Below, in pieces: positions 1-10,735 of a DNA stretch of 64,000 nt. Made by a program: the position numbers and the translations under genes. Location: positions 66,003 through 130,002 of the forward strand of contig VSDK01001401.1 of assembly GCA_009767595.1 (NCBI GenBank), written 5' to 3'. The notes below the pieces were generated by a model. That model ran no database searches and was not told where the DNA came from. It was given only the letters and a program-made list of their open reading frames with translations. Positions within the stretch are counted from its first letter, which is position 1, and the number at the start of each line of letters is the position of its first letter. Origin of the DNA: Symbiodinium kawagutii (taxonomy: Eukaryota > Sar > Dinophyceae > Suessiales > Symbiodiniaceae).

Positions 1-2022
1 GTCTGCAGCTGCTTGTTCCCAATCACCCAAATCACAAAAACGAAAAAACTCCTCCAACTTGCTTTCCCATGTGGAAGAAGGCCGGCCCACTTTCTTACGA
101 CCAAGAGGCTGCCACTTTAACACACGACGAACCCATCGATCAGAAGGCAATCGTGCCACATAACCGCTGAATGTCCAGTATTGACGAAGCGAGAGTGTAG
201 CCCAATCAGCTACCCCAGAAGATTCCACGAAACCGCGCACTCTCGCATTCCAGGAGTGCAGAATTTCATGCCAAGGGTCATCCCAGCAAATGTTGTTCGG
301 AGGTCCAACAAGCGAACGCACCAATTTCGTGAATTCGACTTTCAAGCCCCGTAGGTCCTGTTGGTGGACTGTTCTGTAACCTGCTCCGAAACAAGCAACC
401 GAACTGACAACGGACTGGAAAAAACGAAGCCTTGCAGAGATGGACACATGTTTGTTCCGCAGTTTGCGAAATGAACTGGTCGCTTGCTGCGGGTGGTACC
501 GGACATCCTGGTTTTGCCCCTTCGAACCCATTGCCGACAAAATGCAACCTAACCACTTGTGACCAGCATCACGCTCCAAAATTTTGAGGACAATTCCACT
601 ATCAGTCGTCAGTGTTTGTGGAGCTTGTGCTTCTGTGGTCAACACTACAGTCTTGGCAGCGTTGAGTTCCAAACCAACACGCGCAAAAGAAGAAACAAGT
701 GAGTCAAGTAATACTGAAAGTTCCGGGGCAGATTTGGCAAACAATAGGATGTCATCGGCAAAGCGAAGGTCCAGTAACGGCTTCAATCCGTCGCCCAAAT
801 CGAAACCAGCATTCGGATTTTGTTTTCGCCAGCTATCCATCGCCCATTGCAAAGCGCAACAAAACAGCCGTGGACTTAACACGCACCCCTGTCGCACACC
901 GGCGTTGATGTTGAATGCACGACTGCGATTCCAATCCCCCATGACTTCACCAATTTGATCGGCATATACGGATTGCAAAATCCAAATTAGATGTTGAGAA
1001 ATTCCATGATCCGCAAGCGCTTCCCACAACGAAGGCCAACACACTCGGTCAAAAGCCTTTGACAAGTCCAAACTTACAATCCACAACGGGCATTCATGCA
1101 GAGACGCCTTGTCGATGAACAAATTTGTTGTAAGCAGGTGCTCTTCGATGCGGTAGTGCTGCCTGAACCCATGTTGTTCTTCAGGCTGTTGTGCGTCCAA
1201 GACGTTCTCAATCCGCCCTAGGACCAAGTATGCAAATGTTTTGTACAACAACCGCACTACAGCAATCGGGCGAAAATCAGCCGGCTGACAAGCTCTTGCT
1301 TTCTTAGCCAACATGATGAACACTGTTCTGGACCACTCCGAAGGAACTACACCAGTTCTCAAAATGTCATTGTACAAATGAATCAGGGCATGTAAAAATT
1401 CGGCGGGCACGTGTTTCAACAGTTCTGCGGCCAATCCGGCTTCGTCTGCACCACGTTTGCATTTGAGACGTTTGATCGCAACTTTCATTTCCTCCAAAGT
1501 CCATGGAGGTTCATCCAAATGAGCAGGCTGACATATTGTTGTCGCAACCCCACGAAACAAATGTTCCAACATGACTGCAAAATCTTCCACTGGCGGTTGC
1601 GTTGCCAAACTCTGTGCATACGCTCTTGGAATTTGAGTCCTCAACAATTTCCACTTGGAAACATCGCGCAGAAGGGCATTGATTTGCCGGGATTTCCATT
1701 GCCGCATCTCCAAGCGTTGCACTTTCCGGATTTGAAAACTGAGGTCCTTCCTGGTCTGGTGACAAGGTTCGTGACGACGACGTTGTCGCAGTGAAAGCAA
1801 TAATTCTGAAGCACGAAAACGACAGGGTTTTCTTTGCCCCCCCCCTCCTTGTAGACCAGCCTCCCGAAGCCATAGTTCCACATCATCAAAGGAAACATTG
1901 TCGCTGCAGGATATGAAATGTTTCAAGGTGTCATGGAAAATTTTTGGCTCACCGACTTCGTTCAATATTGGTTTCCAATGTTTCAAGCTATGATGTCTCC
2001 GCGCCGGCTTCGGACACTTCAT
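1..2022 (-). CDS. Non-LTR retrotransposon reverse transcriptase ORF, 3' end beyond window
   Basis: Reading the minus strand, one frame stays open from the left edge up to an in-frame TAG at 2137-2139; the first ATG is at 2020-2022, giving at least 674 codons. It contains the ordered reverse-transcriptase motifs of LINE-like elements: a D-F-R-P-I segment near 1270, DLSKAFDRV near 1050, GVRQGCVLSP near 885, and the catalytic F-A-D-D at 751-762, followed by the thumb region and a G-R-P-S-S-T-W stretch near 80. It would copy element RNA at a nicked target. The upstream endonuclease domain expected in this family is absent: the frame runs straight into the minisatellite at about 2040, so the copy is 5'-truncated or rearranged. 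No frameshift or stop was seen in the RT part, so it may be fairly recent. The precise clade is not assigned. Confidence 0.88.
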   Translation of the reverse strand, partial: MKCPKPARRHHSLKHWKPILNEVGEPKIFHDTLKHFISCSDNVSFDDVELWLREAGLQGGGGQRKPCRFRASELLLSLRQRRRHEPCHQTRKDLSFQIRKVQRLEMRQWKSRQINALLRDVSKWKLLRTQIPRAYAQSLATQPPVEDFAVMLEHLFRGVATTICQPAHLDEPPWTLEEMKVAIKRLKCKRGADEAGLAAELLKHVPAEFLHALIHLYNDILRTGVVPSEWSRTVFIMLAKKARACQPADFRPIAVVRLLYKTFAYLVLGRIENVLDAQQPEEQHGFRQHYRIEEHLLTTNLFIDKASLHECPLWIVSLDLSKAFDRVCWPSLWEALADHGISQHLIWILQSVYADQIGEVMGDWNRSRAFNINAGVRQGCVLSPRLFCCALQWAMDSWRKQNPNAGFDLGDGLKPLLDLRFADDILLFAKSAPELSVLLDSLVSSFARVGLELNAAKTVVLTTEAQAPQTLTTDSGIVLKILERDAGHKWLGCILSAMGSKGQNQDVRYHPQQATSSFRKLRNKHVSISARLRFFQSVVSSVACFGAGYRTVHQQDLRGLKVEFTKLVRSLVGPPNNICWDDPWHEILHSWNARVRGFVESSGVADWATLSLRQYWTFSGYVARLPSDRWVRRVLKWQPLGRKKVGRPSSTWESKLEEFFRFCDLGDWEQAAAD

Positions 2023-2040
2023 TTTGATTTTGATATTTGT

Positions 2041-3650
2041 ATTCCAAGGCGAAAAAATAGTTCTATTCCAAGGAGAAAGAAGAGTTCTTTTCCACGGAGA
2101 CGGAAGAATTCTATTCCAACGAAAAGAAAAAGAGTTCTATTCCAAGGTCAAAGAAGAATTTCATACCAAGGAGACAGTAGAGTTCCATTCCAAGGAGAAA
2201 GAAGAGTTCCATTCCAAGGTCAAAGAAGAGTTCTATTCCAAGGTCAAAGAAGAGTTCTATTCCAAGGTCAAAGAAGAGTTCTATTCCAAGGTCAAAGAAG
2301 AGTTCTATTCCAAGGTCAAAGAAGAGTTCTATTCCAAGGTCAAAGAAGAGTTCTATTCCAAGGTCAAAGAAGAGTTCTATTCCAAGGTCAAAGAAGAGTT
2401 CTATTCCAAGGTCAAAGAAGAGTTCTATTCCAAGGTCAAAGAAGAGTTCTATTCCAAGGTCAAAGAAGAGTTCTATTCCAAGGTCAAAGAAGAGTTCTAT
2501 TCCAAGGTCAAAGAAGAGTTCTATTCCAAGGTCAAAGAAGAGTTCTATTCCAAGGAGAAAGAAGAGTTCTGTTCCAAGGTCAAAGAAAAGTTCTATTCCA
2601 AAGAGAAGGAAAAGTTCTTTTCCAAGAGAAGGAAGAGTTCCATTCCAAGGGCAAAGAAGAGTTCCATTCCAAGGTCAAAGAAGACTTCTATTCCGAGGAG
2701 AAAAATGAGTTCCATTCCAAGGAGGAAGAAGAGTTCTATTCCAAGAGAAGGAAGAGTTCCATTCCAAGGTCAAAGAAGAATTTTATTCCAAGGAGAAAGA
2801 AGAGTTCTATTCCGAGGAGAAAGAAGAATTCCATTCCAAGGAGGAAGAAGAGTTCTATTCCAAAGAGAAGGAAGAGTTCTATTCCAAGAGAAGGAAGAGT
2901 TCCATTCCAAGGTCAAAGAAGAGTTCCATTCCAAGGTCAAAGAAGACTTCTATTCCAAGGAGAAAGAAGAGTTCCATTCCAAGGAGAAAGAAGAGTTCTA
3001 TTCCAAGAGCAGGAAGAATTTTATTCCAAGGAGAAAGAAAAGTTCTATTCCAAGAGACAGAAGAGTTCCATTCCAAGGTCAAAGAAGACTTCTATTCCAA
3101 GGAGAAAGAAGAGTTCTATTGCAAGGAGAAAGAATCTATTCCAAAGAGAAGGAGGAATTCTTTTCCAAGTTCAAAGAAGAAGTCTATTCCAAGGAGAAAG
3201 AAGAGTTCTATTCCAAGAGCAGGAAGAGTTCTATTGCAAGGAGAAAGACGAGTTCTATTCCAAAGAGAAGGAAGAGTTCTATTCCAAGAGAAGGAAGAGT
3301 TCCATTCCAAGGTCAAAGAAGAATTCTATTCCAAGGAGAAAGAAGCGTTCTATTGCAAGGAGACAGAAGAGTTCCATCCCAAGGAGAAAGACAAGTTGCA
3401 TTCCAAGAGATAGAAGAGTGCCATTCCAAGGTCAAAGACGAATTCTATTCCAAGGAGAAAGAAGAGTTCTATTGCAAGGAGAAAGAAGAGTTCTATTCCA
3501 AAGAGAAAGAAGAGTTCTTTTCCAAGAGAAGCAAGAGTTTTATTTCAAGGTCAAAGAAGAATTCCATTCCAAGGAGAAAGAAGAGTTCTATTGCAATGAG
3601 AAAGAAGAGTTCCATTCCAAGGAGAAAGAAGAGTTCTATTCCAAAAAGAA
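2041..3650. repeat. 24-bp minisatellite, about 67 units
   Basis: Tandem array with consensus unit AAGGTCAAAGAAGAGTTCTATTCC. Fourteen successive units are identical (2216-2551); the rest vary by substitutions (GGTCAAAG versus GGAGAAAG, TTCTATTCC versus TTCCATTCC) and occasional short indels. Because 24 is a multiple of three and the unit has few stop triplets, long open frames appear in two plus-strand frames (about 575 and 594 codons). Nothing but the repeat supports them, so they are treated as shadows. The array starts where the reverse-transcriptase ORF loses its expected endonuclease portion. Confidence 0.95.
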
Positions 3651-3979
3651 ATGGAAATCGGAAAATTTCAGGTCAAGATTCAGAAGATGCCTTCAGACTT
3701 GAGAGCATGGCATTTGACATTTTCATCGAAATCATTGACAACAATTTTTGATCAAACATTAGAACCTACTTGATTCCCTACCCCAACCTTGTTGTCCATA
3801 CATGTTCTATCTGGGGTCTATGCCGGTGTAATTTTTTATGCCATAGCAAGAAGATCATGATCAGGGAGAGGACCGTTCAAAATAGTTATGGACCATTGGT
3901 GATTCTCGATGCTGATGCTGCTGGACCAGCTCATATCGGATTATTGGTGGGTAGTTCATATGGGTTTTTGACACTGCAG

Positions 3980-4878
3980 AGTTGCGACAACCAAAGAAAT
4001 CATTGCCAGTGGCATTCCGCCGTGCTGGATCTCCAGGAGGTGCTGGCTTTCGTTCACTCTTTGTCAGGTTTCTATCTAGACAGGTGGATAGGAATCAATT
4101 GGCGTTTGCTTTCGCCAGTAGTTGGACACTGGATGCCTCTCTTCATGAGATAAGGCCAGCCCAGATGCAGATGCAGCCACCAATGCCTCAATCCCAAGCT
4201 CCACAACAAATGCAGGCGCGTCAAACCACACATCTGCTCGGATGGAAATTGATGGCTTTACATGCTGTTTTTGGATGTTCGATCCCGGTAATCGGTTGCT
4301 TCAATGATCTTCAATGCTTTCCTGTGGCTGGGAATGTTGCTGATGCCAGGCACCTCCAAGGCCCATGCAAGGCCTGGGACTGCTGTTGAAGGATGGCCCA
4401 TGGATGTTCAGGATGTGTAGTCACCGTGTAGCTGGGATGGGAAAGAGGTGCAACACCTTCTGCAGGTCCCGCGTACGAACCTCAACAGACTCCGTGGCGA
4501 AAACGCTGATGCGACCGTTCTGTTGGAAGATTACTGAACCGAGGCAACAGGAAGAGCTGCGACAGCAGTTGGGGCACCGAGCATGTAAGGTTCACATCCA
4601 GCGTAGCACAGGATGACCTGTTGGGAGCATTGCCACCCAGGATGATGAAGCGCCAAAGGGAGATCGAAATGTTTCAGCACATGCAGCAACAGCAACAGTC
4701 GCAGCAGCAGCAGCAACAGGCGCAGCAGCAACAGCAGGAGCGAAGGCCGCCTCAGCCTCCAGGACCCCCCGGGCCACCTGGACCGCCTGGGCCACCAGGG
4801 CCACCACAACCGCCCATGCCTAGTGCAGTGCCTAAAATGAACCAGCACGGGAGCTCAGAAGCGAAATTGCAGTCCTAA
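3980..4878 (+). CDS. Gln/Pro-rich protein, 3' exons of a multi-exon gene
   Basis: Five consecutive exons agree in phase: about 3980-4067, 4155-4215, 4350-4391, 4551-4580 and 4612-4878, ending in TAA. Donors are GT, GC, GA and GC; four acceptors are AG followed by G. The product has a basic start, a short M/Q/P segment, then E-E-L-R-Q-Q-L, a basic helix around R-M-M-K-R-Q-R-E-I-E, a polyglutamine run (CAG/CAA) and a collagen-like run of G-P-P repeats (about 4758-4813). Low-complexity Q and P tracts like this are common in nuclear RNA-processing or transcription proteins, but no domain is recognised and no function is proposed. The last intron would be only 31 bp. Upstream exons, perhaps near 3870-3960, were not resolved. 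Confidence 0.55.
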
Positions 4879-6864
4879 TCTGGGGCTGTCTTCGGTGTCT
4901 GGGTTTTAAGATGTTGGAGCTTGAAACTTTTTTGAGCCGATGCCCAGACAGCAGAGTGGATAGGTCCAACTTGGTTCAGATATATGATATATTTCCATAT
5001 CTTTGTTGCGGGTCGTGACGATCCCCAGGGGACCGACCCTTTTCTGGCCTGACAGCGAGTGAGGGCTCCACAGCCGCCAGCTCCGAAGATGGCAAGCAAC
5101 CGCAAGCAGACTGAGCTCACTCCGGGGTGCCAAGCCTAGTGAGAATCGGGCGACCAGTTGCGGCCGATATGGGTTGGACATCCCAGTTTCTACGGATCTG
5201 GGGCGAATCTTGACAAACAGACCCTAGAAGAGGACAATTTCAGGATCCCAGTTTGCCAGAATTATTGCACAAATGTCGAGCATGTCAAGACGACCTTTTC
5301 AGACTTGAGGATTTCTACAAGATCTCTGTGCGTGTTTTCCTTTTGCGACGTTAGCGCGCAACCTTTCGATTGCAATGTTTCGATCCATTTTGGATTCTGT
5401 TTTCCCCAACATCGCAGCTTCAACGTGTCGAGTCAAACAAGCATTTTGTAGATAACTTCTGCGCTCTCCAAGAGAAGGCCTCAAATAGGCAAAAGGAGGA
5501 TTTCTTGCAAGACTTCGGAGCTTGAGGATGTCAAGTTGAGGGCTTCACACACAAGATGCGCTCAGAAACAATGATTCCCGACCTCAAAATGGGTGACCTC
5601 CTCAAAAAACCATGGGGATGGCACAGTAAGCATTTTGTACCTGCTTTTCTCAAACATTCTGAATGGCCAAGAAGGAATGCACGGCGAAAGGTCAAAACAC
5701 CGCGATTCCCACATTTCAGGACCAATCCAAACAACCCGAGCCAGGCAATGCCACCACATCCATGCAGTCACTTGTTTGAGCCATCAGAATCTGCGAACCC
5801 TTTTTCTTGCCACGTGAAAATGTCAGTTTCTGAAAGAGCAGTGGCCACGCAAATCCGACAGAACAATGCTTTGCAAGCTCCCCCAGACTTGTTCTCTTGT
5901 AAACCCCCGGTGCTCCATCTATCCAATTCAACCCAGCCTTTGCTTCAACAACATTGCGAGGGTCTTTTCGGCCATTTCTTGAATCCTTGAGCGCTGCTGG
6001 AGTGCGGAGTGGACGTGGTGATTCATGCTGGGTATCGGTTGTTGATGGTTGCTGACGGCCAATCGGTAATCAGCAATCATTCTGTAGTTCATATAACCAG
6101 TATCACAAGATTGCGTTGATCTTGGCAGTTTTTCGCTGGCTCTCAAGCTGCCAAGGAGTATGGTACCTGAAGGGCGTTATAGGCTCAGATTGAGGACTTC
6201 ATCGTAGTGAAGCATGATTGAAACTGAAAACGAGTAACCACCGGTGGTAAGCTGTTGATAAATGCAATAAACCTATTGAAACCATCATGGACCATTGTAA
6301 CATTGGACACATGATAAGCGGTTGGCCATGGCTGCGAAACATGTGTCACCGCCATTGTTGACTGCATTACACGGCAGTAGCCAAGAAACTCACAAAGGCT
6401 GCTGTGAATGTAAGGCCCTGGACAGATCTGGGTTGTGATGTGTGTGCCTCAGAATTTTCCCAGCTGCGTTTCCGAGGTTTTGTGTCTGCATAGGCTGCAT
6501 ACCTACGGTAGGTGGAAGGCAAGAGGTGCTCTGGACTCTGGACTGAGGAAAAGCCAGCACTTTAGCCATGTGATTGTGCTGGGGCCTGAGTGCCTTCAAG
6601 GGAACTGCCCCACATGCCCAAACTTGTTGGGGCTGCGCACTTTTCCCTCAAGGAAGGGAAGGTTGTGCACGGCGATGCCGGCTGCTGTGCTTTTTGGAGT
6701 GCTTTAAGCATTTGAAAAACCCAACGTGCCATGCATGGCTGGTGCGTGCTCCTGTTGTTCCCTGGCCAAGCTCACATTTTCATGACCATCCATTTCTACT
6801 ACCACGCAGCGATTCCTTAGCTCGCTAAATTCCACAGATTTGGACAAGAAAAAAGCCATACGAT

Positions 6865-6917
6865 ATACTAACACATACTAACACATACTAACACATACTA
6901 ACACACACACACACAAC
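6865..6917. repeat. ACACATACTA decamer repeat grading into (CA)n
   Basis: About four copies of a 10-bp unit ACACATACTA are followed by a short CA run. Simple tandem repeat with no further signal. Confidence 0.9.
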
Positions 6918-8547
6918 TAACACCATCAAGCACCTACCATCACCTACCCATACCACTGGTTGAGGGTTGCTTGGGGGCTGAGGCGTGCCTCACAGGAGGT
7001 GACGAGCCGTGAACTGCGCCGGGTACTTCCTGGCGAGGTGTGGGCAGCAACGTGGTGGTTGTCCAGTGGCGTGTTCGCCCTGATGCGCTAGGGGGTCACA
7101 TGACTGAAGGCAGTTGACGCTGTAGGGCACTGTAGGGGGTCAGGGAAGGCAGTCACGAAGCACAACCGAGACCCATGGGATTTGAGTGGTTGTCAGTTGG
7201 ATGGGTCAAGTTTTTCGAGCTTGACAGGTGCTGAATTTGCTCGGTACTGCCTTGATGAAGCAGTGGCGTCTAGTGGCCTTCAGGGTCGATGTTCGTTGTG
7301 CAGGCGGTTACCCAGCGTGATATGACCGAGACTCTGCCGAATGGCCTGGTGAGAATGCCTGTTTGGAGCCCAGTCTGAGCTGACAAAAAAATAAACCTGC
7401 TGTTTGATGCCGTTTGCTAAGTTCAGTCAGTCCAGTCTCATTTTTGTGAGGGGTGTCTTTTACCCAGCAGCGTAAGCCAATGGGTCTTTAGACTTTAGCT
7501 CAGATAAGCTCCTGTGTGTTCCGGTCCAGGTTCCGCTTCCGGACGCTTCCGGGAGGTTCCGGTGGTAGACCAAGGTCCGGAAGGGTTCCGGGAAGTTTCG
7601 GAGCAAGTTCCCAGGTCAAGGTTTCCAAGGGCGGTTCTAGAAGGTTCTGGGAGGTGCTGGTGCAGTTGACCAAGGTCGGTCAAGATTCTGGCGCGGTGCA
7701 AGAAGATCTCTTAAGCTAGTCTTAGATCGCCCCTACTGTTGGGGATGCCATCGAAGCTTATTTGTAATTTCTCCATCTCCTCCGCTTCAACACTGGCTGC
7801 ATTTGCCTACACGCTTGCATAAATACACAAGTCCGGATCAACCAAGCATCCAAGACGAGTCATATACCAAGGTAGAGCCAGATGGATGGGTCACAGTGCA
7901 TGTGGCGGGCCTTAGTTCAGTGGTCATGAACTTTTGACAGCTGTTCCCAGTTATGTCCACCCTGGAAAAATATGTTACTGGAAAGAATTGCCTTTTTGCC
8001 TAGAAGGGCGGTACCTTCTAAAAAGATCTAAAAAGGCAGAATCCATGCGATCACTGACAAGTGGAAAACTACACCGCTGTGGAGATCTTGCTCCGCAAAT
8101 TCAGCGGACCCTTGAAGGCACGCCATATCAACGGCCCAACCTTCCTCGCAGAAGCGCAGCCAGATGTGCACATCACTAAGAGAGCACTGGGCAGATGCGG
8201 ATGCAGATGTTCGCATTTGTGCGTGTGGACTTGTTTGTTGAATATGGTATGAATTTGGTATGAATGAGTTAGGTTCACTTTTAGGCCATGCCGAAGGGTT
8301 CAGCTTCTTCTATGCAACCACTGTTGCCGGTCCATGTGCTTTGCCCACCTTTTGAGGCCCCCGCAGAGGCCCAACCGTGGTGCAGACCCTGGTTGAGGGA
8401 GCTGGCAGGTGATCCAGGCTAGGCTAGGTACGTGTCTTTGTGAAATTTCCTTCTTATCACGGGAAGTTTGGGAGAAAAACTTCTGGGTTAAGAATGATTG
8501 CACGCCCAAATGCAAGATGACATTGAGGTGACACCGAAAGGGATGCC

Positions 8548-9045
8548 AAGAGAGCGAGAGAGAGAGAGAGGGCTCACATTGAGAAGAGACGCAAAAGACA
8601 CTGATGCCAAGAGAGTCACTGAGAAGGGATGCTACGAGAGAGCTCACATTGAGAAGCATTGAAAAGAGATGCCAAGAGAGAGATGACTTCGAGAAGAGAT
8701 GCCAAGAGAGCTGACGCTGAGAAGGGATGCCAAGAGACAGAGAGAGAGAGAGAGAAAGAGCTCACATTGAGAAGAGATGCAGAAGCCACTGAGAGGGGAT
8801 GCCAAGAGAGGCTCTCATTGAGAAGAGATGCAAGAGATACAAGAGAGAGAGAGAGATGACTTCCAAGAGAGCTGACATCTGAGAAGGGATGCCAAGAAAA
8901 AGAGAGAGAGGTAGGGGGAGAGAGAGAGAGAGAGAGAGAGAGAAAGTGAAAGAGAAAGTGAAAGTGAAAGTGAAAGTGAAAGAGAAGAAAGAATGATAGA
9001 AAAAGAAAAGAAAGGGAAAGAGGAAGAGGAAGAGAAAGAGAGCTC
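8548..9045. repeat. Degenerate GA-rich minisatellite
   Basis: Repeated modules of the form GAGAAGAGATGCCAAGAGAG, with variants such as CTCACATTGAGAAG, are interrupted by pure GA runs and GAAAGT runs. The minus-strand complement is open over about 177 codons (Leu/Ser-rich) but shows no protein-like variety, so it is not called coding. Confidence 0.85.
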
Positions 9046-9397
9046 ACAGTGAGAAGCGATGCAAACATGGCTCGCACACGAGGAAGAGATGCCAGCATAG
9101 CTCTCTTCTGCCGGCGGTGCACATTTTCCGTGTCAGATCGCTCTTGCATTTTGGTAGATAGCCGGCTTGCAAAATAAGGGATCCGCTTCCCGACCTCGAA
9201 GAGTAAGCTTGGCGAAACAGCGGGTTCAGGCTTGACTCTGGCTTTACCTCTGGGTTGCTGCGGGGTTGCCTCCCGATTGACTACGCATTTTTTTTCTTTC
9301 TCTTTCTCTTATCTTCTTCTTTCTCTTTCTACTCGCGTCCTTCGCGCAACCTTTCGCGAACTTTGTGCGTGTCAGAGCGTTGTCTTGCCAGCGTGCC

Positions 9398-9610
9398 ATG
9401 CGCACTTTGCTTTCGCTCGCTCGCGCAAGCCTCCGCGGACTTCCTGCTCGCGCTACCGCAGTGATGGCGGCTTGCGCCTCACCTTTTGATGTCGGCGATG
9501 AAATCCCAGACCTGGCACCTCACCTTTTGCGAGTGATCCGCGAGTGGAAAAAGTTGACAGCAGACGGGGGATCACTGAAACATATCAACCTCTCGAACCT
9601 TCTGCCCACG
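9398..9610 (+). CDS. Candidate first exon with organelle-targeting-like N-terminus
   Basis: An ATG at 9398 opens a frame beginning M-R-T-L-L-S-L-A-R-A-S-L-R-G-L-P-A-R-A. This arginine- and leucine-rich start has no acidic residues for the first 25 positions and is typical of a mitochondrial presequence. It is followed by a sequence with D-V-G-D-E-I-P-D and P-H-L-L-R-V-I-R-E-W. GC content and codon choice are higher than in the surroundings. The exon may end near 9610 (GC donor) or 9620 (GT donor). No downstream exon was linked and the protein family is not recognised. Other frames here are also open but less protein-like. Confidence 0.35.
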
Positions 9611-9705
9611 GCTTGCCCACGTACCACTTGTATATGTCATATTCATTTGATTCGCTGGTCTTTATTTTCCTTTGTATTCATTCGTTGGCATCTGTGCATG
9701 CAGGA

Positions 9706-9757
9706 GCACGCGCACACATGCGCACACACACACACATGCACACACACACACACAGCA
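9706..9757. repeat. (CA)n/(GCACACA) microsatellite
   Basis: CA dinucleotide run interrupted by ATG and GCG triplets, downstream of the candidate first exon at 9398. Confidence 0.9.
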
Positions 9758-10222
9758 TGTGTGAACACTAAGGCGTACGATGAATGTATATCGATATAAA
9801 TGCCTGGGTTCGCTTGACCCCGGTATCGGGTGACAAGTGACCACAATTGCCAGGGAATCACCCCCAGCGTGGCTAGAGTCATTTGTGGCTTCAGCTATGA
9901 CGCCCCTGACATGCACCTCTTGTGCCCGGCCTATGGTAGAGTTCAGCACAAGACGTGGACCAAATCTAGATTTGCATCAGATTTGCAACAATCAGTTGTT
10001 TGGCTCAGTGATTGCAGCAAAACTGGTGGTGTGTTTGACTGAGGCCGTGAGGGAATCACACAGCCGTGACCTCAACACACCCGAGAATCCGTTTCCAGAA
10101 GTAGCGGCTTCGGGCCTCCTAGACTCATAAAGTTTTATGCCAGCAACATCTCCTGGAGTCCAGGGAGTCAAATGTTTCCAGAGCAATGTTTGTTGGGAAG
10201 TCTTCATGGCATATCAATGCAG

Positions 10223-10274
10223 ATATCATATCATATCATATCATATCATATCATATCATATCATATCATATCAT
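10223..10274. repeat. (TATCA)n pentanucleotide repeat
   Basis: About ten perfect copies of the 5-bp unit, ending at CATGGCATC. Confidence 0.95.
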
Positions 10275-10681
10275 GGCATCATTCTTCTCCACTTTATATC
10301 ATTGCTCGGGACGCTGGTTCGCCAGTATTTTGCCAGTATGTGACAGGTTCACCATCCCCTTAGTGCTGTTGGGTCTGTCAGGCCGCCACCGCCTCCCATC
10401 GAAAGGAAGGCGGAATTGACACCGGGGGAGATCGAGCGATGCTTGTTGCATCACCACGCTCCAACCTCCAGCAGGTAATTTAATAGAAAGTAGACACTAG
10501 GTACTCAGTAGGCAGGGTAGGTTGGTAGGTAGGTTGGTTTCTTGGTCTTGCTAACAGTTCAGGGCAAGTCAACTCATTTTATTCACAAATCCTCTTCCAA
10601 GTTGCACAGGCTGAATCACGGGTTTTGGGGACCCAATGGGCCCCACAATCAGCTTCTCCCACGGCTGATGGCACAGTGCAG

Positions 10682-10735
10682 GTGCCAGACTATGGCCGGG
10701 CTCCCAGTGATGAGGATTCTGAACTGCGATCGTGA
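10682..10735 (+). CDS. Candidate terminal exon, acidic C-terminus
   Basis: After a CAG acceptor at 10679-10681 the frame reads V-P-D-Y-G-R-A-P-S-D-E-D-S-E-L-R-S and stops at TGA 10733-10735. The same frame is open back to about 10620. Acidic/Ser tails of this sort are frequent at protein C-termini in this window. Upstream exons and function are unknown. The following 900 bp hold a few weak candidates, such as 11650-11747, which begins M-A-T-R-R and meets a GT donor. Confidence 0.35.
   Translation: MPDYGRAPSDEDSELRS

Larger units (their letters stand above)
4879..9397. other. Unassigned stretch with weak exon-like pieces and simple repeats
   Basis: No convincing gene was resolved. A short plus-strand piece near 5048-5120 ends in an acidic, Ser/Ala-rich tail followed by TGA and could be a terminal exon. 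A plus-strand open stretch near 8064-8200 (reading E-I-L-L-R-K-F-S-G) and a Gly/Arg/Ser stretch at 7516-7719 built on GGTTCCGG-like repeats are other candidates. The remainder is AT-rich spacer or intron with simple repeats, listed separately. Confidence 0.3.

Noticed and set aside
1941-1960. Possible relict trans-spliced leader (TTTTGGCTC)
   Set aside because: Only a 9-base partial match to the dinoflagellate spliced leader, without the flanking bases; expected by chance.
1918-3751. Two plus-strand ORFs of 594 and 575 codons
   Set aside because: They are made almost entirely of the 24-bp minisatellite, whose length is a multiple of three and which has few stops; no non-repeat domain supports them.
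8616-9149. 177-codon minus-strand Leu/Ser/Phe-rich ORF
   Set aside because: Complement of a GA-rich minisatellite; the composition is that of the repeat.
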